64,000 nt of DNA from Nostoc sp. XA010 (GCF_020829625.1 NZ_JAIVFX010000012.1:124001-188000); one strand, 5' to 3'. Positions 37,870 to 47,157 are shown, numbered from the stretch's first letter. Numbers and translations: made by a program. Notes: generated from the letters alone by a model not told the origin.

Positions 37870-38907
37870 ATGACTCAAAATGGACAATTAGAACCACCTC
37901 CAGGTACTTTTCTCTCACCATTGTTGGAATTGCGAGACTATTATGCTCGCCTCACAGAAGAGTATGAACGCCTCTTTGTGCAGGCGCGGGAGCAGCTCGA
38001 TCATGTAGAAGCGTTGTTGTCTAACTGGTCTTTTTCTGATGGCAGTAAACAGATATCAAGTCTGACGGCGGCTGATGAAACCTCAAATGTTTCCCAAGAA
38101 GACTCTTTGCGCTTTTTGTCACCTCTTGATGACATCAATGAAATGAACTTGGTGGAGTCTGTAGAGTCAGAACTTGCAAACAAAGACTTGGTTGATATCG
38201 ATAATTCTTTTTCTGCTGTTGATACAAAAGAGAGTCAACCTTCAACTACATCGCCAGATATAAAGATCGCTCCAGAGAACAACGATAGTTCAATGAAGGT
38301 GGCTGAAATCCCTATGCTGCCCCAGTATAATCACGCTGTTTCGCGAATGGAAGCCATAAAACAGCTATTGCAAGAGCAGATAGGTACTGTGTGTCATATC
38401 GATTTTATCGTGCGATCGCTTTATGGAGAGTTAGATTCCAATCTATTCAAAGTAGTTAAAGGTAGGGTTCAATCTTCCCTCACCCAAGGCAGGGAAAGGA
38501 ATTACTGGGTAACTATTCCTGATGAGCCAGGTTGTTATACTCTGGATCTAAGTTTGGTAGCCCCAAGTAAGCGCAATGGTGCTTCTAGGAGCATCAAAAA
38601 CAAAAACAAGAAGCCTTTTGTACCCCCGCCAAAAACAGTACCGATGCTCAAAGCCTTTGAGGGTCAATTCTTAATTGATGCCCTCACCTCTCTGTTGGAA
38701 GAAAATCCAGGTAAAGTTTTCAGTGTTGCTGAAGTCATCGCCGGAATTTATGGAGAACTAGATTCTCAGCAACTTCGAGAGGTCAAAAATAAGGTGCTGA
38801 ACGAATTATCTAGGGGCTATCGAACAGGCAGATTTTCTAGGGTTCCTAACCAAATTGGCTTCTATACTTGGGATTCCAATATGATATTGGAGGGTAGTTC
38901 TCGTTAA
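37870..38907 (+). CDS. Protein with two winged-helix-like repeats
   Basis: 345 residues. The N-terminal 50 are helical (LRDYYARLTEEYERLFVQAR), followed by an acidic Ser-rich linker. Two related domains at about residues 160-224 and 267-337 share the pattern YGELDS..L..VK..V...L..G and end in a G.YT.D strand, like HARE-HTH or winged-helix modules. Basic KNKNKK separates them. With the zinc-ribbon protein 10 bases upstream it may form a DNA- or RNA-binding pair (inference). Confidence 0.78.
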   Translation: MTQNGQLEPPPGTFLSPLLELRDYYARLTEEYERLFVQAREQLDHVEALLSNWSFSDGSKQISSLTAADETSNVSQEDSLRFLSPLDDINEMNLVESVESELANKDLVDIDNSFSAVDTKESQPSTTSPDIKIAPENNDSSMKVAEIPMLPQYNHAVSRMEAIKQLLQEQIGTVCHIDFIVRSLYGELDSNLFKVVKGRVQSSLTQGRERNYWVTIPDEPGCYTLDLSLVAPSKRNGASRSIKNKNKKPFVPPPKTVPMLKAFEGQFLIDALTSLLEENPGKVFSVAEVIAGIYGELDSQQLREVKNKVLNELSRGYRTGRFSRVPNQIGFYTWDSNMILEGSSR

Positions 38908-38910
38908 ATT

Positions 38911-38991
38911 GGGGACTGGGGACTGCGGGCTGGGGGCTGGGAACAGAGGGGCAATGAGGCAGTAGCAGAATAACAATCCCCAATCCCCAAT
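38911..38991. repeat. Heptamer-type short tandem repeats
   Basis: GGGGACTGGGGACTG-like and, further on, CAATCCCCAATCCCCAATCC runs between convergent genes. These match the short tandemly repeated repetitive sequences known from filamentous cyanobacteria. Confidence 0.75.
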
Positions 38992-38995
38992 CCAC

Positions 38996-40516
38996 CTATC
39001 CCAAAAACAGTTTGTATGCCGGATTCTTGTTTTCATCCCAATAGCGATAGCCTAGGTTATCGAGAAAAGCTTGCCACTCTCCCATCTCATGCGGGGGAAC
39101 CTGGATACCAACAACGATTCGTCCGTAGTCTGACCCGTTGTTGCGGTAGTGAAAAAGACTAATATTCCAATTGGGACTCATGGAAGTAACAAACTTCATC
39201 AATGCACCGGGACGTTCAGGAAACTCAAAACGGTAGAGCAATTCATTGTGAGCCAGGAGAGAATGCCCACCTACCATGTGCCGGAGATGTAATTTAGTTA
39301 GTTCGTCGTCCGTTAAATCAAGAGTTTCAAATCCTTGAGCTTCAAAGTTTTCTACCATCTTTGCAGCATCAGCACGATTTTGAATTTGCACACCGACAAA
39401 AATATGGGCTGTTTTTTCATCGGCAATGCGATAATTAAACTCTGTAAGATTACGGTTGCCAATACATTCACAAAACTGGCGAATACTTCCCCGTTCCTCT
39501 GGAATTGTGACTGCAAAGATGGCTTCGCGGCGTTCGCCGAACTCTGCCCGTTCTGCCACAAAGCGGAGGCGATCAAAATTCATGTTTGCACCACAGGCTA
39601 CGGCAATTAAGGTTTGTCCCTCGATTTGCTCTCGTTCTGTGTATGCTTTGGCAGCTGCGATCGCTAATGCACCGGCTGGTTCTAAAATTGATCGCGTATC
39701 CTCAAACACGTCTTTAATCGCAGCACAAGTATCATCTGTATCCACCAAAATAATTTCATCTACATACTGCTGACACAAACGGAAGGTTTCTTCACCTACT
39801 TCTCGCACCGCCACACCATCAGCAAATAACCCTACTTGAGACAAGCGCACCCGATGTCCAGCTTTTAGCGATTGAGACATCGCATCAGCATCTACTGGCT
39901 CAACGCCAATAATCTTGATTTCGGGACGCAAGCGTTTTACATAAGCCCCAATCCCAGAAATTAATCCGCCCCCTCCAATCGCTACAAAAATCGCATGGAT
40001 CGGTTGCTGATATTGTCGTAAAATTTCCATCCCAATTGTTCCCTGTCCAGCAATGACATGAGGATCATCAAAAGGATGAATAAACGTCAAACCTTTTTCT
40101 ATTTCTAATTCACGGGCATAGCTATAAGCATCGTCGTAGGTGTTTCCATGTAAGACAACTGCTCCGCCCCTCATTCTAACTGCGTCCACCTTGACTTGCG
40201 GTGTGGTTACTGGCATAACGATAATCGCTTTGGTTCCCAAGCGATTGGCTGCAAGGGCGACTCCCTGAGCATGATTCCCCGCAGACGCGGCAATTACACC
40301 CTGCGCTAATATATCTGGTGGCAGCTGCACCATTTTGTTATAAGCACCCCGCAGTTTAAAGGAAAATACTGACTGCATATCCTCACGTTTCAGCAGCAGT
40401 TGATTATTCAGCCGCGCAGACAAATTTGGGGCATACTCCAGTGGTGTTTCCTGGGCAACATCATACACACGGGCAGTCAAGATTTGGATGAGGTAGTCAC
40501 AAAACATGGGCGTCAA
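38996..40516 (-). CDS. ilvA: Threonine ammonia-lyase (biosynthetic threonine dehydratase)
   Basis: 506 residues, the normal length of biosynthetic IlvA. It converts threonine to 2-oxobutanoate, first step of isoleucine synthesis, in the cytoplasm. The PLP lysine is Lys54 in SFKLRGAYNKM, the phosphate-binding loop is AIGGGGLISGIGAYV, and the C-terminal 180 residues form two ACT-like regulatory domains (EERGSIRQFCECIGNRNLTE, FEFPERPGALMKFVTSMSPN), so feedback inhibition by isoleucine is expected. A single gene with no obvious operon partners. Confidence 0.95.
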   Translation of the reverse strand: MTPMFCDYLIQILTARVYDVAQETPLEYAPNLSARLNNQLLLKREDMQSVFSFKLRGAYNKMVQLPPDILAQGVIAASAGNHAQGVALAANRLGTKAIIVMPVTTPQVKVDAVRMRGGAVVLHGNTYDDAYSYARELEIEKGLTFIHPFDDPHVIAGQGTIGMEILRQYQQPIHAIFVAIGGGGLISGIGAYVKRLRPEIKIIGVEPVDADAMSQSLKAGHRVRLSQVGLFADGVAVREVGEETFRLCQQYVDEIILVDTDDTCAAIKDVFEDTRSILEPAGALAIAAAKAYTEREQIEGQTLIAVACGANMNFDRLRFVAERAEFGERREAIFAVTIPEERGSIRQFCECIGNRNLTEFNYRIADEKTAHIFVGVQIQNRADAAKMVENFEAQGFETLDLTDDELTKLHLRHMVGGHSLLAHNELLYRFEFPERPGALMKFVTSMSPNWNISLFHYRNNGSDYGRIVVGIQVPPHEMGEWQAFLDNLGYRYWDENKNPAYKLFLG

Positions 40517-40902
40517 GGTGTTAGCAAATGCCGGATGGAAACTAATTTTACGTTACAAGCGATCGCACTGGTTTTATTTAATTGCACTCTATCAAAATTT
40601 TAAGTGAATAAAATTTACAAATTCCTACTGTTTGAAGAGAAATAAGTTCAGTGATTGAGTTTCTTTAGTGAACTGAAATTCAGTGTGATCGCTGGTAGAT
40701 TTATTTTAAAAGAGTTTCGCTAACTGTCCGAGTATTTAGACCAACAGATAAGTATAATGTTGCTTATGAATATAAATTCTCAATTTATGTTAAAGTATGC
40801 GTGAAAGATTAAATTCGGCTATGTAGTTTGTTTTTATATATATTTGTATTACAGACCTCTCCGGATCTAAATCTCTACACCCCCTGATTCTGGAGACATT
40901 CT
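40517..40902. promoter_or_regulatory. Intergenic region with probable 5' leader of the RRM gene
   Basis: 386 AT-rich bases upstream of the RRM gene. TATAAT at about 40751-40756 could be a -10 box, leaving a roughly 140-base leader. Long leaders are typical of cold-induced cyanobacterial rbp genes. CTGGAG lies just before the ATG. Confidence 0.4.
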
Positions 40903-41202
40903 ATGTCAATTTACGTCGGTAATCTATCTTATGAGGTTAAAGAAGATGACCTCCGGCAAGTCTTTGCAGAATACGGAACGGTAAAAAATGTTCAATTGCC
41001 TATCGACCGAGAAACAGGTCGCATGAGAGGTTTCGGCTTTGTAGAAATGGAATCAGACGCACAAGAAACAACAGCGATTGAGGCCCTTGATACTGCTGAT
41101 TGGATGGGTCGGAGCTTAAAAGTTAATAAAGCCAAGCCCAAGACAGACGGAGGTTCCTCTGGCGGTAGACGAGGTGATGGTGGTTCCTCCCGCCGCTATT
41201 AA
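40903..41202 (+). CDS. RRM RNA-binding protein (RbpA-type)
   Basis: 99 residues: one RRM with RNP2 IYVGNLSY (residues 3-10) and RNP1 RGFGFVEM (43-50), and a short Gly/Arg/Ser tail. Cyanobacterial proteins of this type bind RNA, and many are induced by cold. A GGAG ribosome site precedes the ATG and a strong terminator follows, so it is a single-gene transcript. Confidence 0.95.
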   Translation: MSIYVGNLSYEVKEDDLRQVFAEYGTVKNVQLPIDRETGRMRGFGFVEMESDAQETTAIEALDTADWMGRSLKVNKAKPKTDGGSSGGRRGDGGSSRRY

Positions 41203-41238
41203 GGTTTAAAACTAAGAATTTAACTCTAAAGTCTTGAG

Positions 41239-41264
41239 GGCAGACAAGGCGTCTGCCTTTTTTT
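41239..41264 (+). terminator. Rho-independent terminator of the RRM gene
   Basis: GGCAGAC (41239-41245) pairs with GTCTGCC (41251-41257) around AAGGC and is followed by seven T. It lies 36 bases after the RRM stop codon. Confidence 0.9.
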
Positions 41265-41380
41265 GTGCTTTGGTTGACAGGTTTCTTTTGGACTAATGAC
41301 TAATGACTTTCGCGTTGCAGTTTGATAATAACTATCCCTTATGAAGCCATGCGCTCGTTTTTGTAATAGGTGTAGCAACC

Positions 41381-41896
41381 ATGAACCCAGAAGCTAAACA
41401 TATTGTTAGCGAACTAAGGCATGAGTTCTACTCTAACTTTGCTGCTGCTATGAATTTGCCCGTGAGCATAACTGGTACATCTTATAGTAGTAATTCTCCG
41501 ATCGCATCTTGGATGGATCATAGGCAGAGACTGAACTATCTAAATGTATACCCTTATACAGCACCTGATGAATTTGTCCCATTCCGTCCATTCATTCTTC
41601 GACTGGCTATTAATAAGAGTGCTGGTAGAGTCACGACGTTCAAAAAAGGACAAGTCTGCCGAGGTCTTAATTTGATGTGGGACTTTGAGTTAACTGTACT
41701 ACCAAAAGAAATTTTAGACTTTCTTCCCTGGATAGTTAACTTAGTGGAGTCACATGACAAAGGCTCGCCCTTGTTGCTACAATCACCACCTCATTCATTT
41801 GAGTTAAAAGTACCAGAAATCGGGTTATTTAATAACGCATGGACTCAGAAAGCTTGGCTCCTTGCGAATTCCCCAATAGATTTATCCGAAATATAA
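41381..41896 (+). CDS. Hypothetical protein, 171 residues
   Basis: Starts MNPEAKHIVSELRHEFYSNF at 41381. No signal peptide or membrane helix is seen. Features are a Phe/Pro-rich centre (DEFVPFRPFILRLAINKS) and a conserved-looking GLNLMWDFELTVLPKEILDF. I do not recognise the family. It stands alone between the RRM gene terminator and a repeat-rich gap. Confidence 0.65.
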   Translation: MNPEAKHIVSELRHEFYSNFAAAMNLPVSITGTSYSSNSPIASWMDHRQRLNYLNVYPYTAPDEFVPFRPFILRLAINKSAGRVTTFKKGQVCRGLNLMWDFELTVLPKEILDFLPWIVNLVESHDKGSPLLLQSPPHSFELKVPEIGLFNNAWTQKAWLLANSPIDLSEI

Positions 41897-41984
41897 TCTG
41901 TGTGCATAAAAAATAGTAGAACGTAAATTTGAACGTCTACCATTTGTCTAGCATAATAAAAAATCATACTTTAATATTTACAGC

Positions 41985-42145
41985 GATCGCTACGTCCGCC
42001 GTTGACATTAGCATTCGCGCAGCGTCTCGTAGAGAAGCGGTAGCGAGTCCTCTCCCTTTGGGAGAAGGGGAGACGCCAAGGGCGATAGCGCAGCGTTAGC
42101 GAGTCAGACGCTCCTACGTCGCTAACGCTACGCTATCGAGCGTCA
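41985..42145. repeat. Mosaic of dispersed cyanobacterial repeats
   Basis: Several small repeats are packed together: one with GCGTCTCGTAGAGAAGC, shared with the transposase insertion at 37017; one with CTCTCCCTTTGGGAGAAGG, a hairpin; and GCGCAGCGTTAGCGAG-type units followed by GCTAACGCTACGCTATCG. The stretch from 41897 to 42241 contains no gene. Confidence 0.75.
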
Positions 42146-42241
42146 CGAGCTTTAGCCTCTGCAAAAGTTTGCATTGCAAAATTTTTCGGTCTACTGATCT
42201 ATATGCCTGATAATTAATAAGGCAATCTACAGAGAGCAAAG

Positions 42242-43222
42242 ATGCAGACTCTCCAAAAACTCACACTCCCAAATATGGGCTGCGGCACTTGGGCCTGGGG
42301 CAACCAATTGCTTTGGGGATATGACGAAAGTATGGATGACCAGTTACAAGCGGTGTTTAACCTTTGTGTAAGCAACGGTGTGACTTTATTTGATACAGGT
42401 GATTCTTACGGAACTGGGAAATTGAATGGTCGCAGTGAGCTACTTTTGGGACGATTCAGCCAAGAATATGTAGGTTTAGGCAAAGAAAATATTTGTATTG
42501 CGACTAAGCTTGCTGCTTACCCGTGGAGATGGACACGTCAGGCAATGGTAAGGGCTTGTAAATCATCTGCCCAACGTCTGGGAAGAAAGGTAGATTTGGT
42601 ACAGATGCACTGGTCTACAGCGAATTATGCTCCTTGGCAAGAGGAAGGGCTGTTAGATGGTCTTGCCGATGTGTATGAGCAAGGACTAGTTAAGGGAGTG
42701 GGACTATCCAATTATGGGCCGAAACGGCTTAAGCAAGTGCAGAAAAAGTTTGCTGAACGAGGCGTTTCTATTAGTACTTTGCAAGTTCAATATTCTTTGT
42801 TGTCTACATATCCTGTCACGCAACTAAAGCTCAAAGACCTTTGTGATGAGTTGGGAATAAAACTTATTGCCTACAGCCCTCTAGCTTTGGGGCTACTGAC
42901 TGGGAAATACTCCCAGCAAGGCCCTTTGCCCAAAGGCATCCGAGGTTTGCTATTTAGGCAGATATTACCAGGAATGCGATCGCTTTTGGCATGTTTACAA
43001 GAGGTGGCACAGTCCAGAAACAAAACCATGTCACAGGTAGCAATTAATTGGTGCATCTGTAAAGGAACCATTCCTATCCCTGGAGCAAAGAGCGTGGAAC
43101 AGGCGAGGGAGAATATTGGTGCATTGGGTTGGCAATTAGACGCCAGTGAGATTGCTGAGTTAGATAGGGCAGCAGCGAATGCAGACAAAAAAATGGTACA
43201 AAATATATTTCAAACTAAGTAA
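42242..43222 (+). CDS. Aldo/keto reductase
   Basis: 326 residues with the AKR catalytic tetrad Asp51 and Tyr56 (FDTGDSYG), Lys89 (IATKL) and His123 (QMHWS), plus the C-terminal NADP-binding IPIPGAKSVEQARENIGAL. It should reduce a carbonyl substrate with NADPH in the cytoplasm. The substrate cannot be predicted. It resembles the plant-plastid and cyanobacterial subgroup. No operon partner. Confidence 0.93.
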   Translation: MQTLQKLTLPNMGCGTWAWGNQLLWGYDESMDDQLQAVFNLCVSNGVTLFDTGDSYGTGKLNGRSELLLGRFSQEYVGLGKENICIATKLAAYPWRWTRQAMVRACKSSAQRLGRKVDLVQMHWSTANYAPWQEEGLLDGLADVYEQGLVKGVGLSNYGPKRLKQVQKKFAERGVSISTLQVQYSLLSTYPVTQLKLKDLCDELGIKLIAYSPLALGLLTGKYSQQGPLPKGIRGLLFRQILPGMRSLLACLQEVAQSRNKTMSQVAINWCICKGTIPIPGAKSVEQARENIGALGWQLDASEIAELDRAAANADKKMVQNIFQTK

Positions 43223-43268
43223 AATTTCAACGTTGCTGAATTTGAATATGAATCATTATTATCATTAG

Positions 43269-43964
43269 TTACTGTCTAGCAAAAGCCAAGTCACTTTCAA
43301 TTAACTTAGCACCTGTGAGGTTAGCCCCACTCAAATTGCAGAAGTTAAAATTTGCGCCTCTGAGGTCAGCTAGCGATAGATTAGCTCCTGTTAAATCTGC
43401 ATTAGTAAAGTTAACTTCACTTAAGTTAGCGCTACTTAAGTTAGCCCCCCTCATATCTGCTAATTGCAGGTCTGTCCCCTTTAAATTTGCCCTCATTAGG
43501 TATGCCTTACTCAAGTTGGCTGCACTTAAATTAGCTTCACTTAGGTCTGCTGCTGTTAAATCAGCTTTACTTAGATTAGCTTGACTAAGGTCTGCCCAAC
43601 TCAACTTTGCATAACTTAGATTAATTTCACTCAGTTTCGAGGTCGCAAGTACTGCACACCTCAAATTAGCATTAATAAAATTTCTTTCTCCCATTGCATA
43701 ACGGCGTAAAATTTCATCAGATGCTACTCTGTTTAAAACAGCTTTTGATGCGCCTTGATAACACCATGCAGCTTCTAATAGTTTGGTAGCAGTGTTAACA
43801 GCTACCTCATCACATTTAGCTATTATCACGCCATTGCAGCCATCCCACTGACCGTTAACCATAAAGGCAATCTCACTAGCAGCAGCAATTGAGTCAAATA
43901 GTAAAATAGATTCTTTGTGCCCTTTTAACCAGCTATTCCAACCAATCGAGATAATATTTTTCAT
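43269..43964 (-). CDS. Pentapeptide repeat protein
   Basis: 231 residues. The first 95 form a distinct N-terminal domain (SIGWNSWLKGHKESILLFDS). Residues about 96-231 are pentapeptide repeats of the A(D/N)LXX type (LSKADLTAADLSEANLSAAN), predicted to fold as a right-handed beta-helix. Such proteins are abundant in cyanobacteria and mostly of unknown role. No signal peptide. Confidence 0.92.
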   Translation of the reverse strand: MKNIISIGWNSWLKGHKESILLFDSIAAASEIAFMVNGQWDGCNGVIIAKCDEVAVNTATKLLEAAWCYQGASKAVLNRVASDEILRRYAMGERNFINANLRCAVLATSKLSEINLSYAKLSWADLSQANLSKADLTAADLSEANLSAANLSKAYLMRANLKGTDLQLADMRGANLSSANLSEVNFTNADLTGANLSLADLRGANFNFCNLSGANLTGAKLIESDLAFARQ

Positions 43965-44134
43965 TTCTATAGTTTTTGGCGCGTTAAGTGACGATTACGG
44001 CTCTAACTTCAAGATATTCATAAACTCTGCTTACTCTATCTCGGCCTTAAATTATTTATTCAGAGTTAGTTCTAGCAGACACAAGTACAAAAAACTGGGC
44101 TTCGTTTTTTAAGATTTCTCTATTATGCGCTAGC

Positions 44135-44200
44135 TAGTGACAGAGCGCTGCACAAAGACCTACAACACTGATGCAGGCCATCTACAGCGCCCAGTCACTA
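44135..44200. repeat. 66-base imperfect inverted repeat
   Basis: TAGTGAC (44135-44141) pairs with GTCACTA (44194-44200) and GCGCTG (44145-44150) with CAGCGC (44185-44190), separated by a 3/3 internal loop. It lies in the gap between two minus-strand genes. It could be a small RNA, a terminator relic or a MITE-like repeat. Confidence 0.55.
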
Positions 44201-44244
44201 AGGAGTTACAACCGGATTAGGTATAAACTCTGCAAGAACTAAGT

Positions 44245-44427
44245 TTAAGCAGCTGAGTCTGAGCGTTCTATTTGCTGGCGAATGGTTTCAATAGAAGCAT
44301 TAATGCCAGCCAGTCTGGACTCTAAATCATCTCGCATCCAAATCAAGAATTTTAATTTCCGCTCTAAGCCAGCTTTGCGCGAAATGGGTTCGCTTCCATA
44401 ACAGGCATTACCCCAAAAAGGAAACAT
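44245..44427 (-). CDS. Small hypothetical protein, coiled-coil-like
   Basis: 60 residues (MFPFWGNACYGSEPISRKAG). Residues 20-55 are a heptad-like helix (LERKLKFLIWMRDDLESRLA). No known family recognised. Codon pattern and the clean start argue it is real, with moderate confidence. Confidence 0.5.
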   Translation of the reverse strand: MFPFWGNACYGSEPISRKAGLERKLKFLIWMRDDLESRLAGINASIETIRQQIERSDSAA

Positions 44428-44534
44428 AGTTTACCTGTGTATTTAGCTTTTGTAACAGCGCGATATATTGCACTACTACACTACATTATGACTAATCACA
44501 ATCAGGCTGGTGTGTGTAACAACCGACCTAAATT

Positions 44535-44758
44535 TGACGTGCTTAACGAACTTTGCTAAAAGTTATCTATATTTTGATGGCAGTATTAACCTGTGGAGTT
44601 CAGAGACTTTGAAACTCTTGCACACCTTTCGGGATGGTTCCAGTTCCGTTTTAGTGCTTGCTCTGAGCCTGGATGGTAAAACGCTCGCTAGTAGCAATGA
44701 GGATGGCACTATCCATATTTGGCAAATTAACAACTGCATTAGTTATAATTCACATTAG
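44535..44758 (+). pseudogene. WD40 repeat fragment
   Basis: The frame encodes about one and a half WD40 blades: DGSINLWSSETLKLLHTFRD and VLALSLDGKTLASSNEDGTI followed by HIWQ, ending at 44758. A real WD40 protein has four or more blades; the rest is missing, so this looks like the surviving 3' end of a lost gene. Confidence 0.6.
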
Positions 44759-44771
44759 GCGTAAATGGTAT

Positions 44772-45623
44772 TTAAGGCAGAATAGTATGATGGGATAATT
44801 CCTGATTTGCCTTTACAAGCTTAATAAATTTTTGCAAAGTTTTTTGATACTTTTCTTCAGCTACCAAGAATAAATCATTATGATTTGCCTCCTCAAGCCA
44901 TAAAGAAAGTTTTGGAGATATTGCAGCATTGAACAATTTTTCTCCATGAGCAAAAGGAATGATATCGTCTGCTTTTCCATGAATAACCAATATCGGACAT
45001 TTTACTTTTTTTATCTTCTCCAAATTGGAAAATTTATCAAAAGGTAAAATCCGAAAAGGTACTATTACTTGGAAAGCGGAAATAAACGAACTTTCAATAA
45101 TTAAGCCAGCTACTGGTTTATGCATTGCTAAGTTTACCGCAGAACCACCGCCAACCGAACGCCCCAAAACTATAATTCTTTCAGGTGATATTTTTAGATT
45201 TTGCGTCAAATAATTGTAAGCGCTATTGATATCTTCATAAGCATAGCTTTCTGTCGGCTTTCCTTGACTGGTACCATAACCACGATAATCATAAGCAAAG
45301 ACACTAAAACCCCAGTCATGTAATTTTTCTAGGATCTGTTTGATATCTCCTAAATCTTCAGAATTACCATGAGAATAAAGAATGGTATAATTAGCTTTAT
45401 TGTTCAATAAATATGTAGCTGAAATATTCGTATCTCCCCCACTTTTTAACTTAATAATTTTTGGATTATCCTCATAGCTAGAAGGTTGAGACAGAAAAAT
45501 CATGCTATCTGCCCGAAAATATACATATCCACTAAAAAAGATATAAATAAATATTAAAGATTTAAGCAATCGTTGCCAAGTCAAATCTCCAATTAGCACT
45601 TTTATAAGTTGCTGTTTTTCCAT
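44772..45623 (-). CDS. Alpha/beta hydrolase
   Basis: 283 residues. A single N-terminal helix (LLKSLIFIYIFFSGYVYF) anchors it to a membrane. The catalytic residues are visible: Ser156 in GRSVGG, Asp219 or Asp220 in HGKADD, and His248 in ANHND. Oxyanion segment SHGNSEDLGD. It resembles the BEM46/ABHD13 group of membrane-anchored hydrolases, whose substrates are mostly unknown. No operon partner. Confidence 0.88.
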   Translation of the reverse strand: MEKQQLIKVLIGDLTWQRLLKSLIFIYIFFSGYVYFRADSMIFLSQPSSYEDNPKIIKLKSGGDTNISATYLLNNKANYTILYSHGNSEDLGDIKQILEKLHDWGFSVFAYDYRGYGTSQGKPTESYAYEDINSAYNYLTQNLKISPERIIVLGRSVGGGSAVNLAMHKPVAGLIIESSFISAFQVIVPFRILPFDKFSNLEKIKKVKCPILVIHGKADDIIPFAHGEKLFNAAISPKLSLWLEEANHNDLFLVAEEKYQKTLQKFIKLVKANQELSHHTILP

Positions 45624-45717
45624 TAAATTTTATTTCTAGGGTAAAAATATTTTGTTCTACAGCAAATAAAATTTTTTATTTGCTGTAGTTGTGATGCACT
45701 GAATATCATACTTAATA

Positions 45718-45984
45718 CTATTTTGATTTTCGTGCCGATTTGGGCGGTGTTCGGTGTGCGCCAAAATACTTCTCACTGCGATAGCGCAGCCATACCCGCA
45801 ACGCTTGCGGAATCTGCTCTTTTTGTTCTTTGCTCAGTGTATTGTAAAGCAAGATTGCGCGATCGCGCTCACCCCGACAGGCAGCATTGTTGTGAGCATC
45901 CCAATAGCTACGGGCTACCCGAATCCGCCGACAGACTTCCTTAATTAGCGCTTCTCCTGTGAGTGGAGCGTCCTGGTTTGCCAT
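45718..45984 (-). CDS. Small conserved-looking hypothetical protein
   Basis: 88 residues, basic, helical (EALIKEVCRRIRVARSYWDA, then LRVWLRYRSEKYFGAHRTPP) with a Lys/Arg/Ser tail. No motif recognised. A long overlapping frame on the opposite strand contains no recognisable protein, and the minus-strand reading has a clean ATG, so I prefer this one. Confidence 0.6.
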   Translation of the reverse strand: MANQDAPLTGEALIKEVCRRIRVARSYWDAHNNAACRGERDRAILLYNTLSKEQKEQIPQALRVWLRYRSEKYFGAHRTPPKSARKSK

Positions 45985-46043
45985 ATTCAGATGCGATAAA
46001 TTTCTAATGCGATCGTAGCGAGTCAGACTTATTCTCGCAATTA

Positions 46044-46150
46044 CAACCCAAGCAAGTCAAACCTGCAACTCGATTTCACTTTGGAGCATCCACCAGTTTT
46101 AATTGACTCACTCCAACCCAAGCAAGTCAAACCTGCAACTCGATTTCACT
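46044..46150. repeat. 37-base direct repeat separated by 33 bases
   Basis: A unit starting CAACCCAAGCAAGTC and ending CGATTTCACT occurs at 46044-46080 and again, identical, at 46114-46150. The spacing is CRISPR-like but the unit lacks a palindrome and there are only two copies. Confidence 0.8.
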
Positions 46151-46284
46151 AGACTTTAGACACAGACTGCAAAAGTAACTTAGCAATTAAATCCTGTGAA
46201 AACATAAATTTATTCACTCCTAAGTATGGTGATTATTCATATTTTTTCATCTTTAAAAGAGATTGATGCTCGGTAGAATCATTT

Positions 46285-47157
46285 ATGCGTATTCATCATC
46301 TTAATTGCGGTTGTATGTGCCCGATTGGTGGGGCACTCTTCGACGGTTTTAGTCGTGGGCTAACAGCCTGTCTCGTCTGTCACTGTCTGCTCATCGAGAC
46401 AAATCAGGGACTTGTTCTCATAGATACAGGCTTTGGTCAGCGCGATATCAAAGCGCCATTATCAAGACTCAGCCCCTTCTTCATGAATTTGAATCGCATC
46501 AAGTTTGAAGAAAAATACACGGCAGTTGCAGCTATTGAGCAACTTGGCTTGAATCCGCGCGATGTCCGCCACATAGTGCTTACTCACCTCGATTTTGACC
46601 ATGCAGGCGGGTTGGAAGATTTTCCCGAAGCAACCGTGCATGTAATGCTCAGTGAGATTGAAGCAGCGCGGGAACGGCAAGGGTTTGTCTCATCTCGACG
46701 TTACCGCCCTGGCCAGTGGGACGAAGTAAAAAATTGGAAGTATTATTCGCCTGGTGGTGAACCTTGGTTCGGCTTTGAGGCAGTACGTAACCTCGAAGGA
46801 CTACCGCCCGAAATTCTCCTGATACCGCTCGTCGGTCACACACTAGGTCATGCAGGTATCGCCATTGACACATCCGAAGGATGGCTCTTACATGCAGGCG
46901 ATGCTTACTTTTACCGGCACGAAATCGGCTCTCCTAAACGAGTTTGCACACCTGGTCTACGTGCCTACCAGTCGTTCATGGAGGTAGACCGCAAGGCTCG
47001 ACTTTCTAATCAAGATAAGTTACGGGCGTTATCGCTCGACCACAGTAGTGAAGTGCGCCTCTTTTGTAGCCACGATGCGATCGAGTTCAAAACCTTCGCT
47101 GACCAAGATAATTCGCAATTGCAGAAAGACAATTTGCGCTCAACAGCTTCCAATTAG
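46285..47157 (+). CDS. Metallo-beta-lactamase-fold hydrolase
   Basis: 290 residues. The metal motif HLDFDHAGG (His101, Asp103, Asp105, His106) is the HxDxDH variant of the usual HxHxDH; later ligands are in LVGHTLGHAG and LLHAGDAYF. The family includes lactonases and other hydrolases; substrate unknown. No signal peptide, so cytoplasmic. It stands alone. Confidence 0.88.
   Translation: MRIHHLNCGCMCPIGGALFDGFSRGLTACLVCHCLLIETNQGLVLIDTGFGQRDIKAPLSRLSPFFMNLNRIKFEEKYTAVAAIEQLGLNPRDVRHIVLTHLDFDHAGGLEDFPEATVHVMLSEIEAARERQGFVSSRRYRPGQWDEVKNWKYYSPGGEPWFGFEAVRNLEGLPPEILLIPLVGHTLGHAGIAIDTSEGWLLHAGDAYFYRHEIGSPKRVCTPGLRAYQSFMEVDRKARLSNQDKLRALSLDHSSEVRLFCSHDAIEFKTFADQDNSQLQKDNLRSTASN

Noticed and set aside
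46044..46150. A second CRISPR array
   Set aside because: Only two copies, no palindrome in the repeat and no typical GAAA(C/G) end; kept as a direct repeat instead.
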